Shown in pieces: positions 23,157-30,585 of a stretch of 47,572 bases of DNA. The notes beneath the pieces are model-generated. The model did no database searches. It was not told where the DNA came from and saw nothing but the letters and a program-made list of their open reading frames with translations. The stretch covers positions 1 through 47,572 of the forward strand of contig JAJDIZ010000004.1 of NCBI GenBank assembly GCA_030266915.1. Direction: 5' to 3'. This DNA is from Ruminococcaceae bacterium OttesenSCG-928-D13 (lineage in GTDB: Bacteria > Bacillota > Clostridia > Oscillospirales > Ruminococcaceae). The stretch's first letter is position 1. Each line of letters opens with the position of its first letter. The translations under genes and the position numbers were made by a program.

Positions 23157-23873
23157 ATGCATTCTGATAACAACTTGGCCGTTGCACTCGGTGAGATGCA
23201 AAAAGCTGTTGAGATGGTGCCCGGTAAGGGTCAGGAGTTCACGTCGGCAGGCAAGGCGGCCATTGATGAGGCCCACGCCCTCGAGATTACGGGCGAATCC
23301 GATCTGCGTGTAGCTGCCGGCTTGATGGACGGATTCAAAAAGGCCAAGAAAAGTGTGGCAGACTTTTTTAAACCCATGAAAGACAGCGCACACCGGGCAC
23401 ACAAGGAAATTTGCGCCCGCGAGAAAATATTGCTCACGCCCTTCGACGATGCCGACCGGGCCGTGAAAAACAAAGTGACCACCTATACCGCAGAGCAGCG
23501 CCGCCTTGCAGAGATTGAGGCTGCCAGAATCCGGGCCGCACAAGAGGCCGAGGCCAAGCGCCTTGTTGAACAGGCGTGTGAAGCCGAGGAGGGCGGAGAT
23601 GCTGCTTCCGCCGAGATGCTGCTCAAGCAAGCGGAGATCACCGAGACCATCAAGGTTCCTGTGACCACAGCTCCGAAGGTTGATGGCATATCCTACCGCA
23701 CGACATACAGCGTGGAGATCACCGACCTGAGCGCGGTTCCGTGCGAGATTGGCGGCGTTGTTATCCGTCCTGTGGATGAAAGCGCGGTTAGGCGGATGGC
23801 GCAGATGGCGAAGGGCCAGTTGAACATTCCGGGCATCAAGATTATCACGACGAAAGAGGCGTATAGCCGATAG
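23157..23873 (+). CDS. Phage coiled-coil protein of the recombination region
   Basis: A 238-aa soluble protein with long helices (residues about 55-165, rich in Ala, Glu, Lys and Arg) predicted to form coiled coils, and a C-terminal beta part ending KGQLNIPGIKIITTKEAYS. Proteins like it occur widely next to phage exonuclease and annealing genes, but I know of no proven role. The ATG at 23157 has GGGAGGTAG upstream. Its place between the PD-(D/E)XK nuclease and the next gene suggests DNA recombination. Confidence 0.7.
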   Translation: MHSDNNLAVALGEMQKAVEMVPGKGQEFTSAGKAAIDEAHALEITGESDLRVAAGLMDGFKKAKKSVADFFKPMKDSAHRAHKEICAREKILLTPFDDADRAVKNKVTTYTAEQRRLAEIEAARIRAAQEAEAKRLVEQACEAEEGGDAASAEMLLKQAEITETIKVPVTTAPKVDGISYRTTYSVEITDLSAVPCEIGGVVIRPVDESAVRRMAQMAKGQLNIPGIKIITTKEAYSR

Positions 23874-23883
23874 GAGGCGCTAA

Positions 23884-24609
23884 ATGAACGAAACAATGAC
23901 AATGGTAGACACGCAGGTTCCGGCCATGGCCGCATTTGATGGCGTGGACATCGCTAACGTAGACCGCAAGCTGCGGGCGATATCCGATTTTCAGGGCCTT
24001 GTGCGCTCACAGTTCAAGGAAAATCTTGACTTCGGCGTGGTGCCGGGCAGCAAGAAGCTGTCCATGCTCAAACCCGGCGCCGAGAAGGTCATCATGCTGC
24101 TTGGCATGACCAGCATGTTTGTGAAAGAGGCGACCCGCGACTACGACAATGGCTTCGTACAATACGACTTCACCTGCCACCTCTACAAGAACGGCATTGA
24201 GGTCACCCAGGGCGTCGGCACGGCCAACAGCAAAGAACCGAAGTACATCAAACAGGATGTGTACGGCATTGACAACACCATCCTCAAAATGGCGAAAAAG
24301 CGGGCGCTGGTTGACGCCGCCCTGCTGGTAGGCAGTTTGTCCGATATCTTCACCGCTGATGTGGAGGACATGGAGGACTTGCAGGGTAATCGGGCTGGTG
24401 ACTACAAGCAACAGGCTACTGACACCAGCGGGTGCATCTCTCAGGCGCAGGCCAAACGGATGTTTGCCATCTCTCATGGCAGCGCCGAGATTGTTCAGCA
24501 GGCAATGGCCAAGCACGGCTATAAGGATGGCCAGAAGTCCACAGAGGTTCAGAAGATTCATTACGAGGATATCTGCAAGGATATCGAACAGATTGTAAAT
24601 GGTGGGTAA
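23884..24609 (+). CDS. Phage protein, possible ssDNA-annealing or recombination factor
   Basis: A 241-aa protein with two stretches seen in a widespread phage family: DFGVVPGSKKLSMLKPGAEKV near residue 48 and ILKMAKKRALVDAAL near residue 137. The second stretch is like the end of Rad52/Sak-type annealing domains. The C-terminal 60 residues (SQAQAKRMFAISHGSAEI) look like a separate small helical domain. With an exonuclease upstream and an HNH nuclease downstream, a recombination role is likely but not certain. AGGAGG precedes the ATG. Confidence 0.6.
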   Translation: MNETMTMVDTQVPAMAAFDGVDIANVDRKLRAISDFQGLVRSQFKENLDFGVVPGSKKLSMLKPGAEKVIMLLGMTSMFVKEATRDYDNGFVQYDFTCHLYKNGIEVTQGVGTANSKEPKYIKQDVYGIDNTILKMAKKRALVDAALLVGSLSDIFTADVEDMEDLQGNRAGDYKQQATDTSGCISQAQAKRMFAISHGSAEIVQQAMAKHGYKDGQKSTEVQKIHYEDICKDIEQIVNGG

Positions 24610-24614
24610 AACCC

Positions 24615-25253
24615 ATGCCCCACATAATCAGCGCCAACGACATCATTTCAGAGGACTACGGGCTGGCCCGTGAAATCATCAACACCGGGGCCAGTTTGGT
24701 AGAAGTGCGCGTTATCGACCCACGCAAGATATCCGCTGATCAGCGGCGCAAGGCGCGGGCCATCATCGGGGACATTTACGAATGGAGCGGGCAACCGGCT
24801 GACTATCTGCACGATTTCTTCAAATACGATTTCTGCACAAAGCACGATGAGGACTATTTCTCACTCGCTAATTGCAGTGTCACGGTTGCCCGCCACTACA
24901 TCACCTATCTGATCGATTTCTGCCTGTACCATGAGGTACCGCTCCGCAAGCCCGTGCTTGAAATGTGCGATGACCTGGAGGCCGCCACATACGCCTGCAT
25001 AGCGCACCGAAAATGCCTTGTGTGCGGCTCCAAGGATTGCGACATGCACCATGTTGACCGGGTTGGAATGGGCCTCGACAGGGATGAAATCAGCCATGAG
25101 GGGATGCGCGGACAGCCCCTATGCCGGGAGCACCACAGCGAGTGCCACACGATTGGTCAGGATGATTTCGATGCCAAGTATCACACGGTGGCCATTGCGC
25201 TGGACAGGTACCTGTGCATGAAGCTGGGGCTTAATTACGACAAAACTGGATAG
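24615..25253 (+). CDS. HNH-type phage nuclease
   Basis: A 212-aa protein with a C-terminal zinc/HNH module: Cys pair (CLVCGSKDC near residue 135), MHHVDRVG, then LCREHHSECH near residue 170. This pattern fits the phage HNHc nuclease family often found next to replication genes. The N-terminal 120 residues are an accessory domain (QRRKARAIIGDIYEWSGQP). Its likely job is DNA nicking or cutting in replication or recombination. Start ATG follows GGTGGGTAAA. Confidence 0.78.
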   Translation: MPHIISANDIISEDYGLAREIINTGASLVEVRVIDPRKISADQRRKARAIIGDIYEWSGQPADYLHDFFKYDFCTKHDEDYFSLANCSVTVARHYITYLIDFCLYHEVPLRKPVLEMCDDLEAATYACIAHRKCLVCGSKDCDMHHVDRVGMGLDRDEISHEGMRGQPLCREHHSECHTIGQDDFDAKYHTVAIALDRYLCMKLGLNYDKTG

Positions 25254-25264
25254 GAGGCGGCGGG

Positions 25265-25957
25265 TTGCTGGGAAACGGATATATAAAGCTTCACCGTTCA
25301 CTTCTCAACTGGGAGTGGTACAGCGACATTAACACTTCGCGGCTTTTCCTCCACCTCCTCTTGATTGCGAATCACGACCCCGATAAATGGCGTGGAATAA
25401 CAATTGAAAGAGGCCAGAGGGTGACGAGCAGGGCAAAATTAGCGGAGGAAACAGGGCTGACGGAGGACGAAATTCGCACCGCTTTACAACACCTACAAAC
25501 CACCGGCGAAATCACCAGCAAATCAACCAACAAATACACCGTTATTACGATAGTTAATTATGAAAAATATCAGGGCATTCCCCAGCAAATCCCCAGCAAA
25601 TCCCCGGCAAACTCCCCAGCTATTCCCCAGCCATTCCCCACAAAGGAAGAAAGCAAGAAAGCAAGAAAAGAAAAAGATATCCTTACGGATATCCAAAAAG
25701 AACCGGAGTGGGATGCGTTCGTGTCCATGCGCAGGCAGACTAAAAAACCTTTGACCAGCCGGGCCGCTGCAATGGCACTGAACAAGCTGGAGGAACTTGC
25801 ACCTGGCGATATCTCTGCCCAGAAGAAAATTCTCGACCAGTCCACATACCACTGCTGGCAGGGGCTTTTTGCCCTCAAGGAACAGGAGGCACCGAAGAAT
25901 GGCGACGCCCGAAACAGTGAGGTCAGACCCGCGCTACCGGGAGTTACCTATCTCTGA
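25265..25957 (+). CDS. Phage replication initiator with N-terminal winged helix
   Basis: A 230-aa protein. Residues 1-100 look like the winged-helix domain of phage replisome organisers and DnaD-type proteins (GYIKLHRSLLNWEWYSD, then RAKLAEETGLTEDEIRTALQHLQ). A Pro/Ser-rich linker (about 105-125) is encoded by iteron-like DNA repeats, then a helical C-terminal domain (about 145-200) follows. It should bind the phage origin and bring in the helicase through the loader encoded next. The start is TTG at 25265 behind GGAGGCGG. It overlaps the loader gene by 59 nt. Confidence 0.85.
   Translation: MLGNGYIKLHRSLLNWEWYSDINTSRLFLHLLLIANHDPDKWRGITIERGQRVTSRAKLAEETGLTEDEIRTALQHLQTTGEITSKSTNKYTVITIVNYEKYQGIPQQIPSKSPANSPAIPQPFPTKEESKKARKEKDILTDIQKEPEWDAFVSMRRQTKKPLTSRAAAMALNKLEELAPGDISAQKKILDQSTYHCWQGLFALKEQEAPKNGDARNSEVRPALPGVTYL
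25577..25693 (+). repeat. Iteron-like repeat cluster, probable phage replication origin
   Basis: Six near-tandem repeats close to A(T/C)TCCCCAGCAA start at 25577, 25589, 25600, 25611, 25622 and 25633. From the second on the spacing is 11 bp, which is not a multiple of three although the DNA is coding. This points to selection on DNA, one repeat per helical turn. An A/G-rich stretch (25641-25675) and the dyad GATATCC/GGATATC (25676-25693) follow. The layout resembles the lambda origin inside gene O. Confidence 0.7.
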
Positions 25958-26693
25958 GCAGGATCGCGTGGAGTTCCTCAACAGCCGGGGAGAAAAAGAC
26001 CCTCGTTGCCCCATCTGCAAAGATAAGCTGCTCGTATATATCACTCCCACGCTGGCCCATCCCTGCGAATGCAAGGCCAACCGGGACAATGAGCGGGCCA
26101 TCGCGTCCAGCGGCCTAACAGCGGATTTGAAGCTCAAAACCTTTTCGACGTTTCAGACGCGACATCAGTGGCAATTGGGTTTAAAACAGGCGGCCATATC
26201 GTTTTGCGAGGATAACGGCAAGTGGTTCTTTGCTGGCGGCCAGGTTGGGTGCGGTAAAACCCATATCTGCACGGCAATCATCAACGAACTGATGGGTAAG
26301 GGCCGTAGGGCGAAGTACATGGTCTGGCCCACGGAGGTTGACAGCATCAAGGGCAATGCGGAGGATTCCGGAAGGGCGATAGATCGCCTGATGAATGTGC
26401 CCGTGCTCTACATCGACGATTTTCTCAAAACGTCGAAAGAGCGAAAAGTTGACAGGAACGGGGCGTTATATGTGGACATCAAAGCCCCTACCCCAGGCGA
26501 GCTGAACGCCGCTTTTAGGCTTATATGCCACAGGTATAACAGCGGGGCTACGACAATCATTTCCAGCGAGTTTACCGTCGAAAACATCATGGCGTATGAC
26601 CTGGGCCTTGGGAGCCGCATACACGAAAAAACCAAGGGTTACCAGTTGATTATCGGCCCCGACGATTCCAAAAACATGAGGATTGCTGAGTAG
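25899..26693 (+). CDS. DnaC-like helicase loader ATPase
   Basis: A 264-aa AAA+ protein. A zinc-ribbon-like N-terminus (CPICKDKL, CECKAN) precedes Walker A (GQVGCGKTH near residue 117) and Walker B (VLYIDDF near 169). The C-terminal part contains SSEFTVENI and GSRIHEKTKG, with the sensor/arginine-finger order of DnaC/IstB-type loaders. It probably loads the host replicative helicase at the phage origin. Start ATG at 25899 has AGGAGG 8 nt upstream; the frame opens earlier, inside the initiator gene. Confidence 0.88.
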   Translation: MATPETVRSDPRYRELPISEQDRVEFLNSRGEKDPRCPICKDKLLVYITPTLAHPCECKANRDNERAIASSGLTADLKLKTFSTFQTRHQWQLGLKQAAISFCEDNGKWFFAGGQVGCGKTHICTAIINELMGKGRRAKYMVWPTEVDSIKGNAEDSGRAIDRLMNVPVLYIDDFLKTSKERKVDRNGALYVDIKAPTPGELNAAFRLICHRYNSGATTIISSEFTVENIMAYDLGLGSRIHEKTKGYQLIIGPDDSKNMRIAE

Positions 26694-26723
26694 CCCCAAC
26701 AAAGAAACGTGGAGATGAGAGCG

Positions 26724-27380
26724 ATGCTTGAATTGAACAGGCTCTACAACATGGACTGCATGGAAGGGATGGCACAGTTTCCGGATAAGTATTTCGAGCT
26801 GGCGATTGTGGACCCACCGTTTGGAATAGGGAATTTCGTGCAAGCAACGGGGCGCAAACGAGGCGCGGCCGTAACTTGGAATGATGAAATACCTAGCTCC
26901 AATTATTTCAACGAGCTCAAAAGAGTGTCAAAAGAACATATTATTTGGGGTGCAAATTACTACGACGGGGTGAACTGTTGCCGGGGCCGTGGCGGTGCGA
27001 TTGTGTGGATAAAGCATGTACCATTTGGGTCACACATGTCTGGCGCTGAAATAGCAAGCTATTCCCGAGACAAACGAATTGTTGTGGCAGACATTGAATG
27101 GACAAACCTCTCTCGTAAAAATGCGGGGATTGTATCAATTCATCCATGCCAAAAACCAATCAAGCTTTACAAGTGGTTGCTCAAGAATTATGCAAAAGAA
27201 GGCGACAAAATTCTCGACACCCATGTCGGAAGCGCCAGCAGCCTAATAGCTTGCCACGATTACGGGTTTAGTTTCATCGGCTTCGAGATAGACCCGGACT
27301 ACCACAGGGCCGCTACCGAACGCCTTGAAGCCCACCGGGCACAAACCACCCTCTTTGATTTTGTGGGGGATGGGGCATGA
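26724..27380 (+). CDS. Orphan phage DNA methyltransferase, N6_N4_Mtase type
   Basis: A 218-aa S-adenosylmethionine-dependent DNA methylase. The catalytic DPPF lies near the N-terminus (residues 30-33). The cofactor part comes last (ILDTHVGSASSLIACHDYGFSFIGFEID), the order of the beta class. No restriction partner is nearby, so it probably protects phage DNA or marks it for packaging or regulation. Whether it makes N6-adenine or N4-cytosine is not decided by DPPF alone. I start it at 26724, with GGAG 9 nt upstream; an ATG at 26715 and a GTG at 26709 are in frame. It overlaps the PAPS-reductase-like gene by ATGA. Confidence 0.87.
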   Translation: MLELNRLYNMDCMEGMAQFPDKYFELAIVDPPFGIGNFVQATGRKRGAAVTWNDEIPSSNYFNELKRVSKEHIIWGANYYDGVNCCRGRGGAIVWIKHVPFGSHMSGAEIASYSRDKRIVVADIEWTNLSRKNAGIVSIHPCQKPIKLYKWLLKNYAKEGDKILDTHVGSASSLIACHDYGFSFIGFEIDPDYHRAATERLEAHRAQTTLFDFVGDGA

Positions 27381-28189
27381 AGTACATTGCCTCGTGCAGT
27401 GGAGGAAAGGATAGCGTGGCAACCATCCTGCTTGCGCTGGAACATGGCGAACCGCTGGATGAGGTTGTGTACTGCGAGGTGATGTTCTCGCCTGAAATAA
27501 GCGGTGAGGTGCCAGAGCATCGGGAATTTGTGGTTGATAGGCTAAAGCCATTCGTCGAAAAGGTTGTCGGCTGCAAATTTACACACCTTGTGCCAAAAAA
27601 AACATACCTCTATATGTTTCATCATATGCGAAAAAAAGGTTTAAATATCGGGAAAAAGTGCGGGTTTGCATTTCCCGCGCGTTGCGACATCAACCGTAGT
27701 TGCAAGATGCCCCCTATACGAGCACATTTGAAAACACTGGGCGAGGATGTGACGCAGTACATCGGAATTGAGTTCGATGAAACTGACCGACTGATGCGGC
27801 TTGAAGGAACAAATAAAGTGAGTTTGCTTGAAAAATACAGACTCAACAGCGCGGATGCTCGCCAACTATGCGAACAATATGGGCTGCTATCACCTTCATA
27901 CATCTGGTGTCGCCGTAACGGATGCTGGTTTTGTCCAAACATCAAAGACAGGGAGATAGGGCATCTCATGATAGACCATCCCCATTTATGGCAGGCGCTG
28001 CTCGATTTGGGAAAAACGCCAAACATTGTAAGAACGCGCCTCACATATGACGAAACCCCATCGGAAATAGATGCAAGACTGCGGCTGAATGGCGTGAAGA
28101 TGAGCCTTGAGGAAATCATGTGGAGAGATAGATTGCCGGCCAGGCATGCCGGCGGCCAACTGGATATGTTTGGAGGTGAGGCGATATGA
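27377..28189 (+). CDS. Phage PAPS-reductase-like ATP pyrophosphatase
   Basis: A 270-aa protein of the adenine-nucleotide alpha-hydrolase fold. The PP-loop SGGKDS is at residues 8-13, and a cysteine cluster (YIWCRRNGCWFCP) lies near residue 175. Family members include PAPS reductase and the DndC proteins of DNA phosphorothioation. Phage versions are common but mostly untested; sulfur transfer or nucleic acid modification is suspected. It is translationally coupled to the methylase before it, which suggests a joint role in DNA modification (inference). Two in-frame overlaps tie it to its neighbours. Confidence 0.8.
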   Translation: MKYIASCSGGKDSVATILLALEHGEPLDEVVYCEVMFSPEISGEVPEHREFVVDRLKPFVEKVVGCKFTHLVPKKTYLYMFHHMRKKGLNIGKKCGFAFPARCDINRSCKMPPIRAHLKTLGEDVTQYIGIEFDETDRLMRLEGTNKVSLLEKYRLNSADARQLCEQYGLLSPSYIWCRRNGCWFCPNIKDREIGHLMIDHPHLWQALLDLGKTPNIVRTRLTYDETPSEIDARLRLNGVKMSLEEIMWRDRLPARHAGGQLDMFGGEAI

Positions 28190-28278
28190 CCCAAATAGCC
28201 CGCGTATTCCCGCGCAGGACAAAAGCCACCCCGAGCGATGAGCTGGCCAAAAACGTATTAGCAGGGAGGAAACCGTAA
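28186..28278 (+). CDS. Conserved-type 30-aa phage peptide with VFPRRTKATP motif
   Basis: A 30-aa protein that reads MTQIARVFPRRTKATPSDEL and ends GRKP. It overlaps the stop of the previous gene by ATGA and the start of the next by one base, with TTTGGAGGTGAG upstream. From memory, very short phage proteins with a FPR-T-ATP-D core recur in many actinobacterial and clostridial phages beside modification genes. The tight packing supports translation. Function unknown. Confidence 0.6.
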   Translation: MTQIARVFPRRTKATPSDELAKNVLAGRKP

Positions 28279-28676
28279 TGGACAAATCGGTTAATCTTGA
28301 GGGGATTAGGGCCGAATACGACGCATGGAAGCGCTGGGAGGCTGCTATGCACGGCGGGACAGGTGCGGCGATCATTCAGGATTCGGACGCGCATCGAGAG
28401 TTTGGGGAATGGCTCATAGATGGGTTCCCCACCCTGCTTGACGAGGTAGATAGGTTACGGGGCAACTGTGACGCTCTGAACGATATGTACCAGTCGGCAG
28501 AGCGCAGCGCCACAAGGTTGCAGGGATTGTTGGATAGGGCGGTGGATGATATAGAGCACTCATGCGCGTTTTGCCGCAAGCGAACAGGCTGGAATACTTG
28601 CGTAGAGGCCTCATTTGCTGGGGATACATGCTTTAACTGGCAATGGCGCGGATTCAGCGAAAGGGAGGGTGGGTAG
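28278..28676 (+). CDS. Unknown phage protein with C-terminal cysteines, 132 aa
   Basis: The N-terminal two thirds are helical, probably coiled coil (FPTLLDEVDRLRGNCDALNDMY). The C-terminus has CAFCRKRTGWNTC and later DTCFNW, a possible zinc site. GGGAGGAAACC precedes the ATG, which shares a base with the previous stop. I do not recognise the family. Confidence 0.6.
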   Translation: MDKSVNLEGIRAEYDAWKRWEAAMHGGTGAAIIQDSDAHREFGEWLIDGFPTLLDEVDRLRGNCDALNDMYQSAERSATRLQGLLDRAVDDIEHSCAFCRKRTGWNTCVEASFAGDTCFNWQWRGFSEREGG

Positions 28677-28677
28677 T

Positions 28678-28959
28678 GTGGATAGATTAAGCGATGTGAA
28701 TTACTACTACAGTGATTCTGCGGACGGCTGTACATGCACGATAAGCCGTCAGTGGCACGATGAGGCCAAGGCGCGCCTCTCCGCCTACGAAGACCTTGGC
28801 GCCCCCGAACAACTTGCCGCAAGGGTTGAGGTTGTGAGGTGTATTGACTGTAAACATGCAGACAGCGCAGGCAACCATGTTTATTGCATGAGGCTTGGAA
28901 CAAAACTATTCAGATGGGACGGATTTTGCAGCTTTGGAGAGCAGCAGGAGGTGGATTGA
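28678..28959 (+). CDS. Small phage zinc-ribbon protein
   Basis: A 93-aa protein starting at a GTG behind GGGAGGGTGG. The middle carries a phage-typical segment (DEAKARLSAYEDLGAPEQLA) and the end a zinc ribbon (VVRCIDCKHAD, then YCMRLG and GFCSFGE). Proteins of this layout are frequent in Firmicutes phages, without known function. It overlaps the next start by one base. Confidence 0.65.
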   Translation: MDRLSDVNYYYSDSADGCTCTISRQWHDEAKARLSAYEDLGAPEQLAARVEVVRCIDCKHADSAGNHVYCMRLGTKLFRWDGFCSFGEQQEVD

Positions 28960-29348
28960 TGGCGCGATTTGACTTTGACGCAATGGTAAAAGAAGTTGGT
29001 GAGGCCGGTATTGCTTATATCGAAAATGAGTTTGGCGCAAGCCTTGCGGATGTGGCAGGCGCCCTCGCCCTCATGGAGAAGCGGGAGAAGGGGTTGGTGG
29101 TGGAGATTGACCGCAACGATGATGACTATGATGGCCTCAAGGTAAAATACCGGGTTTTCAAGGCCCGAAACGGTGAACAAGTGGAGAATTGTTTCGTGCT
29201 GCGGCCAGATAAAGACCCAGCTGCCCGGGCGGCGCTCAGAACCTATGCCGATGTAACCCTGAACGATCAGCTAAAATACGACCTCTATAGCTGGGTGTGC
29301 GATATGGAGGCCGCGCTGAAAGGAGAGAAGGATGAAAGCAAACTATAA
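28959..29348 (+). CDS. Unknown phage protein, 129 aa
   Basis: A 129-aa acidic protein starting MARFDFDAMVKEVGEAGIAY, with a DRNDDDYDG loop near the middle and a helical end. GGAGGTGGATTG precedes the ATG. No family recognised. It overlaps both neighbours, which fits a tight early operon. Confidence 0.6.
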   Translation: MARFDFDAMVKEVGEAGIAYIENEFGASLADVAGALALMEKREKGLVVEIDRNDDDYDGLKVKYRVFKARNGEQVENCFVLRPDKDPAARAALRTYADVTLNDQLKYDLYSWVCDMEAALKGEKDESKL

Positions 29349-29532
29349 CCATGATGTGTCGGTTGAGCCCATCGACGAAAAATGCCTGTTTTGCGGTGCA
29401 GGGCTGGAAGGGCACCTTGGGGTTGGCAACGTCTACTACATCCTGTGCGGCGAGTGCGGCGCTGTTGTATCGTTCCGGGGGGCAGAGCCGAAAAGCAAAG
29501 CGCTGGAGGCGTACAGAAAGGCCGGCACATGA
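29332..29532 (+). CDS. Small zinc-ribbon protein, 66 aa
   Basis: Two Cys pairs, CLFCG near residue 18 and CGECG near 39, form a zinc ribbon. AAAGGAGAG precedes the ATG, inside the end of the previous gene. ATGA-coupled to the next gene. Function unknown. Confidence 0.65.
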   Translation: MKANYNHDVSVEPIDEKCLFCGAGLEGHLGVGNVYYILCGECGAVVSFRGAEPKSKALEAYRKAGT

Positions 29533-29822
29533 GCAAAGTAACCCGCTATTACGGCAACGAGCTTTTCCGCGAGGGAACCGGCAAGCAATACAACATCTAC
29601 CCCGATCTGCCAAAACCCAAAACCACCGGAGCAACATCGCACTTGAGAATGGGTCCACCGTGTAAGCCCGTGGTCAAGATCGATTCCGCCGGTAACATAG
29701 TCCACAGGTTCACAGGCATCTCAGCCGCCGCAAGGTACGAAGGTATAGCAAACTCCACCATGAGCCAGCGAATCAGCAAAGGGTTGGTTGTTGGCGGGTT
29801 TAGGTGGGAGAAGGAGAAATAA
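29529..29822 (+). CDS. Free-standing NUMOD1-like DNA-binding protein
   Basis: A 97-aa protein whose C-terminal 50 residues (VVKIDSAGNIVHRFTGISAA, then STMSQRISKGL) match the NUMOD1 helix-turn-helix found in homing endonucleases. No nuclease domain is attached. It may be a remnant of a homing gene or a small regulator. ATGA overlap with the previous gene and one-base overlap with the next. Confidence 0.65.
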   Translation: MSKVTRYYGNELFREGTGKQYNIYPDLPKPKTTGATSHLRMGPPCKPVVKIDSAGNIVHRFTGISAAARYEGIANSTMSQRISKGLVVGGFRWEKEK

Positions 29823-30226
29823 TGGATATCAATGAAATGGTAAAAGAGGTCCACGAAAATGCAAAGGCCCACGGCTGGTGGGATGGCGAGGAACGCACAT
29901 TCGGAGAACTGATTGCCCTATGCCATTCAGAGCTTTCGGAGGCGTTGGAAGAATATCGCGACAACCGGGATATGGTGTGGCATGCCTGTAATGCTGCTGA
30001 CGGTTCGCCTTGCGTGAGAGAAGGCTGCGGCGATTACTATGAGCGTGGATGTGAACTTGACGAGATGAACTCAAAGCCAGAAGGAATCGCAGTGGAACTG
30101 GCTGATTGCGTCATCCGCATCATGGATATGTGCGGCCACTACGGCATAGACCTCGCAGCCACCATAGCCGAAAAGCATGAATACAATAAGTCCCGGCCAT
30201 ATAAGCACGGCGGGAAAGTGATTTAG
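29822..30226 (+). CDS. MazG-like NTP pyrophosphohydrolase
   Basis: A 134-aa all-alpha protein. The metal-binding helix SELSEALEEYRDN (near residue 38) and the second metal motif ELADCVIRIMDMC (near 93) are typical of the MazG/dUTPase-like superfamily. Such phage enzymes hydrolyse nucleoside triphosphates or the alarmone pool. A Cys-containing insert (SPCVREGCGDYYERGCEL) between the motifs is unusual for the minimal fold but occurs in phage relatives. AGGAGAAATA precedes the ATG. Confidence 0.8.
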   Translation: MDINEMVKEVHENAKAHGWWDGEERTFGELIALCHSELSEALEEYRDNRDMVWHACNAADGSPCVREGCGDYYERGCELDEMNSKPEGIAVELADCVIRIMDMCGHYGIDLAATIAEKHEYNKSRPYKHGGKVI

Positions 30227-30259
30227 CCACACCACTGATTTTCGGGCAAGGGGGATGTT

Positions 30260-30463
30260 ATGGGGCGCAAAAAGGCTTTGGACGATGTGCAGGTGAAGTG
30301 GGCGCACCAGCAATGGGTACGTGGGTGTGAGGCAGAGGCCATCGCCGAAACGCTGGGCGTGTCCCGCACAACCCTCTATCGGGAGTTCCGAGACAGGGGG
30401 TTGAAGCGCCCAACGCCTCTGCCTGACGAAGAGTGGATTTTGCAACACGACGTTTCAAAATAA
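30260..30463 (+). CDS. Small helix-turn-helix protein, last early gene
   Basis: A 67-aa protein with a resolvase/Hin-like helix-turn-helix (AEAIAETLGVSRTTLYREFRDRGL). It ends the early operon just before a terminator and the tRNA gene, so a role in early-late switching is possible, but this is only suggested by its place. Confidence 0.65.
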   Translation: MGRKKALDDVQVKWAHQQWVRGCEAEAIAETLGVSRTTLYREFRDRGLKRPTPLPDEEWILQHDVSK

Positions 30464-30475
30464 GGTTTAGAATGA

Positions 30476-30505
30476 TGCTGGGCGGACTATCTGCCTGGCA
30501 TTTTT
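30476..30505 (+). terminator. Terminator between early genes and tRNA/late genes
   Basis: TGCTGGGC (30476-30483) pairs with GCCTGGCA (30493-30500), with two wobble pairs at RNA level, followed by TTTTT. It lies 13 bp after the last early gene and 5 bp before the tRNA. Confidence 0.65.
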
Positions 30506-30510
30506 GATAT

Positions 30511-30585
30511 CGCGGATTGGCGCAGAGGTAGCGCGCGTGGCTCATACCCACGAGGCCGCCGGTTCGAATCCGGCATCCGCAACCA
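30511..30585 (+). tRNA. tRNA-Met (CAU), initiator-like, prophage-encoded
   Basis: Full cloverleaf read by hand: acceptor 30511-30517 with 30575-30581, D stem GCGC/GCGC (30520-30523, 30531-30534), anticodon stem 30536-30540 with 30548-30552, anticodon CAT at 30543-30545, T arm GCCGG/CCGGC around TTCGAAT. CCA is encoded (30583-30585). Position 1 is C and position 72 is A, the unpaired end that marks bacterial initiator tRNA. But the anticodon stem has only two of the three initiator G:C pairs, and the D stem has C11:G24 as in elongators. It could be an initiator, an elongator Met or a lysidine-type Ile tRNA. Confidence 0.9.

Noticed and set aside
27377..28189. A full Dnd phosphorothioation system
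   Set aside because: Only one DndC-like PP-loop gene is present. No DndA-, DndB-, DndD- or DndE-like gene is seen in the window.
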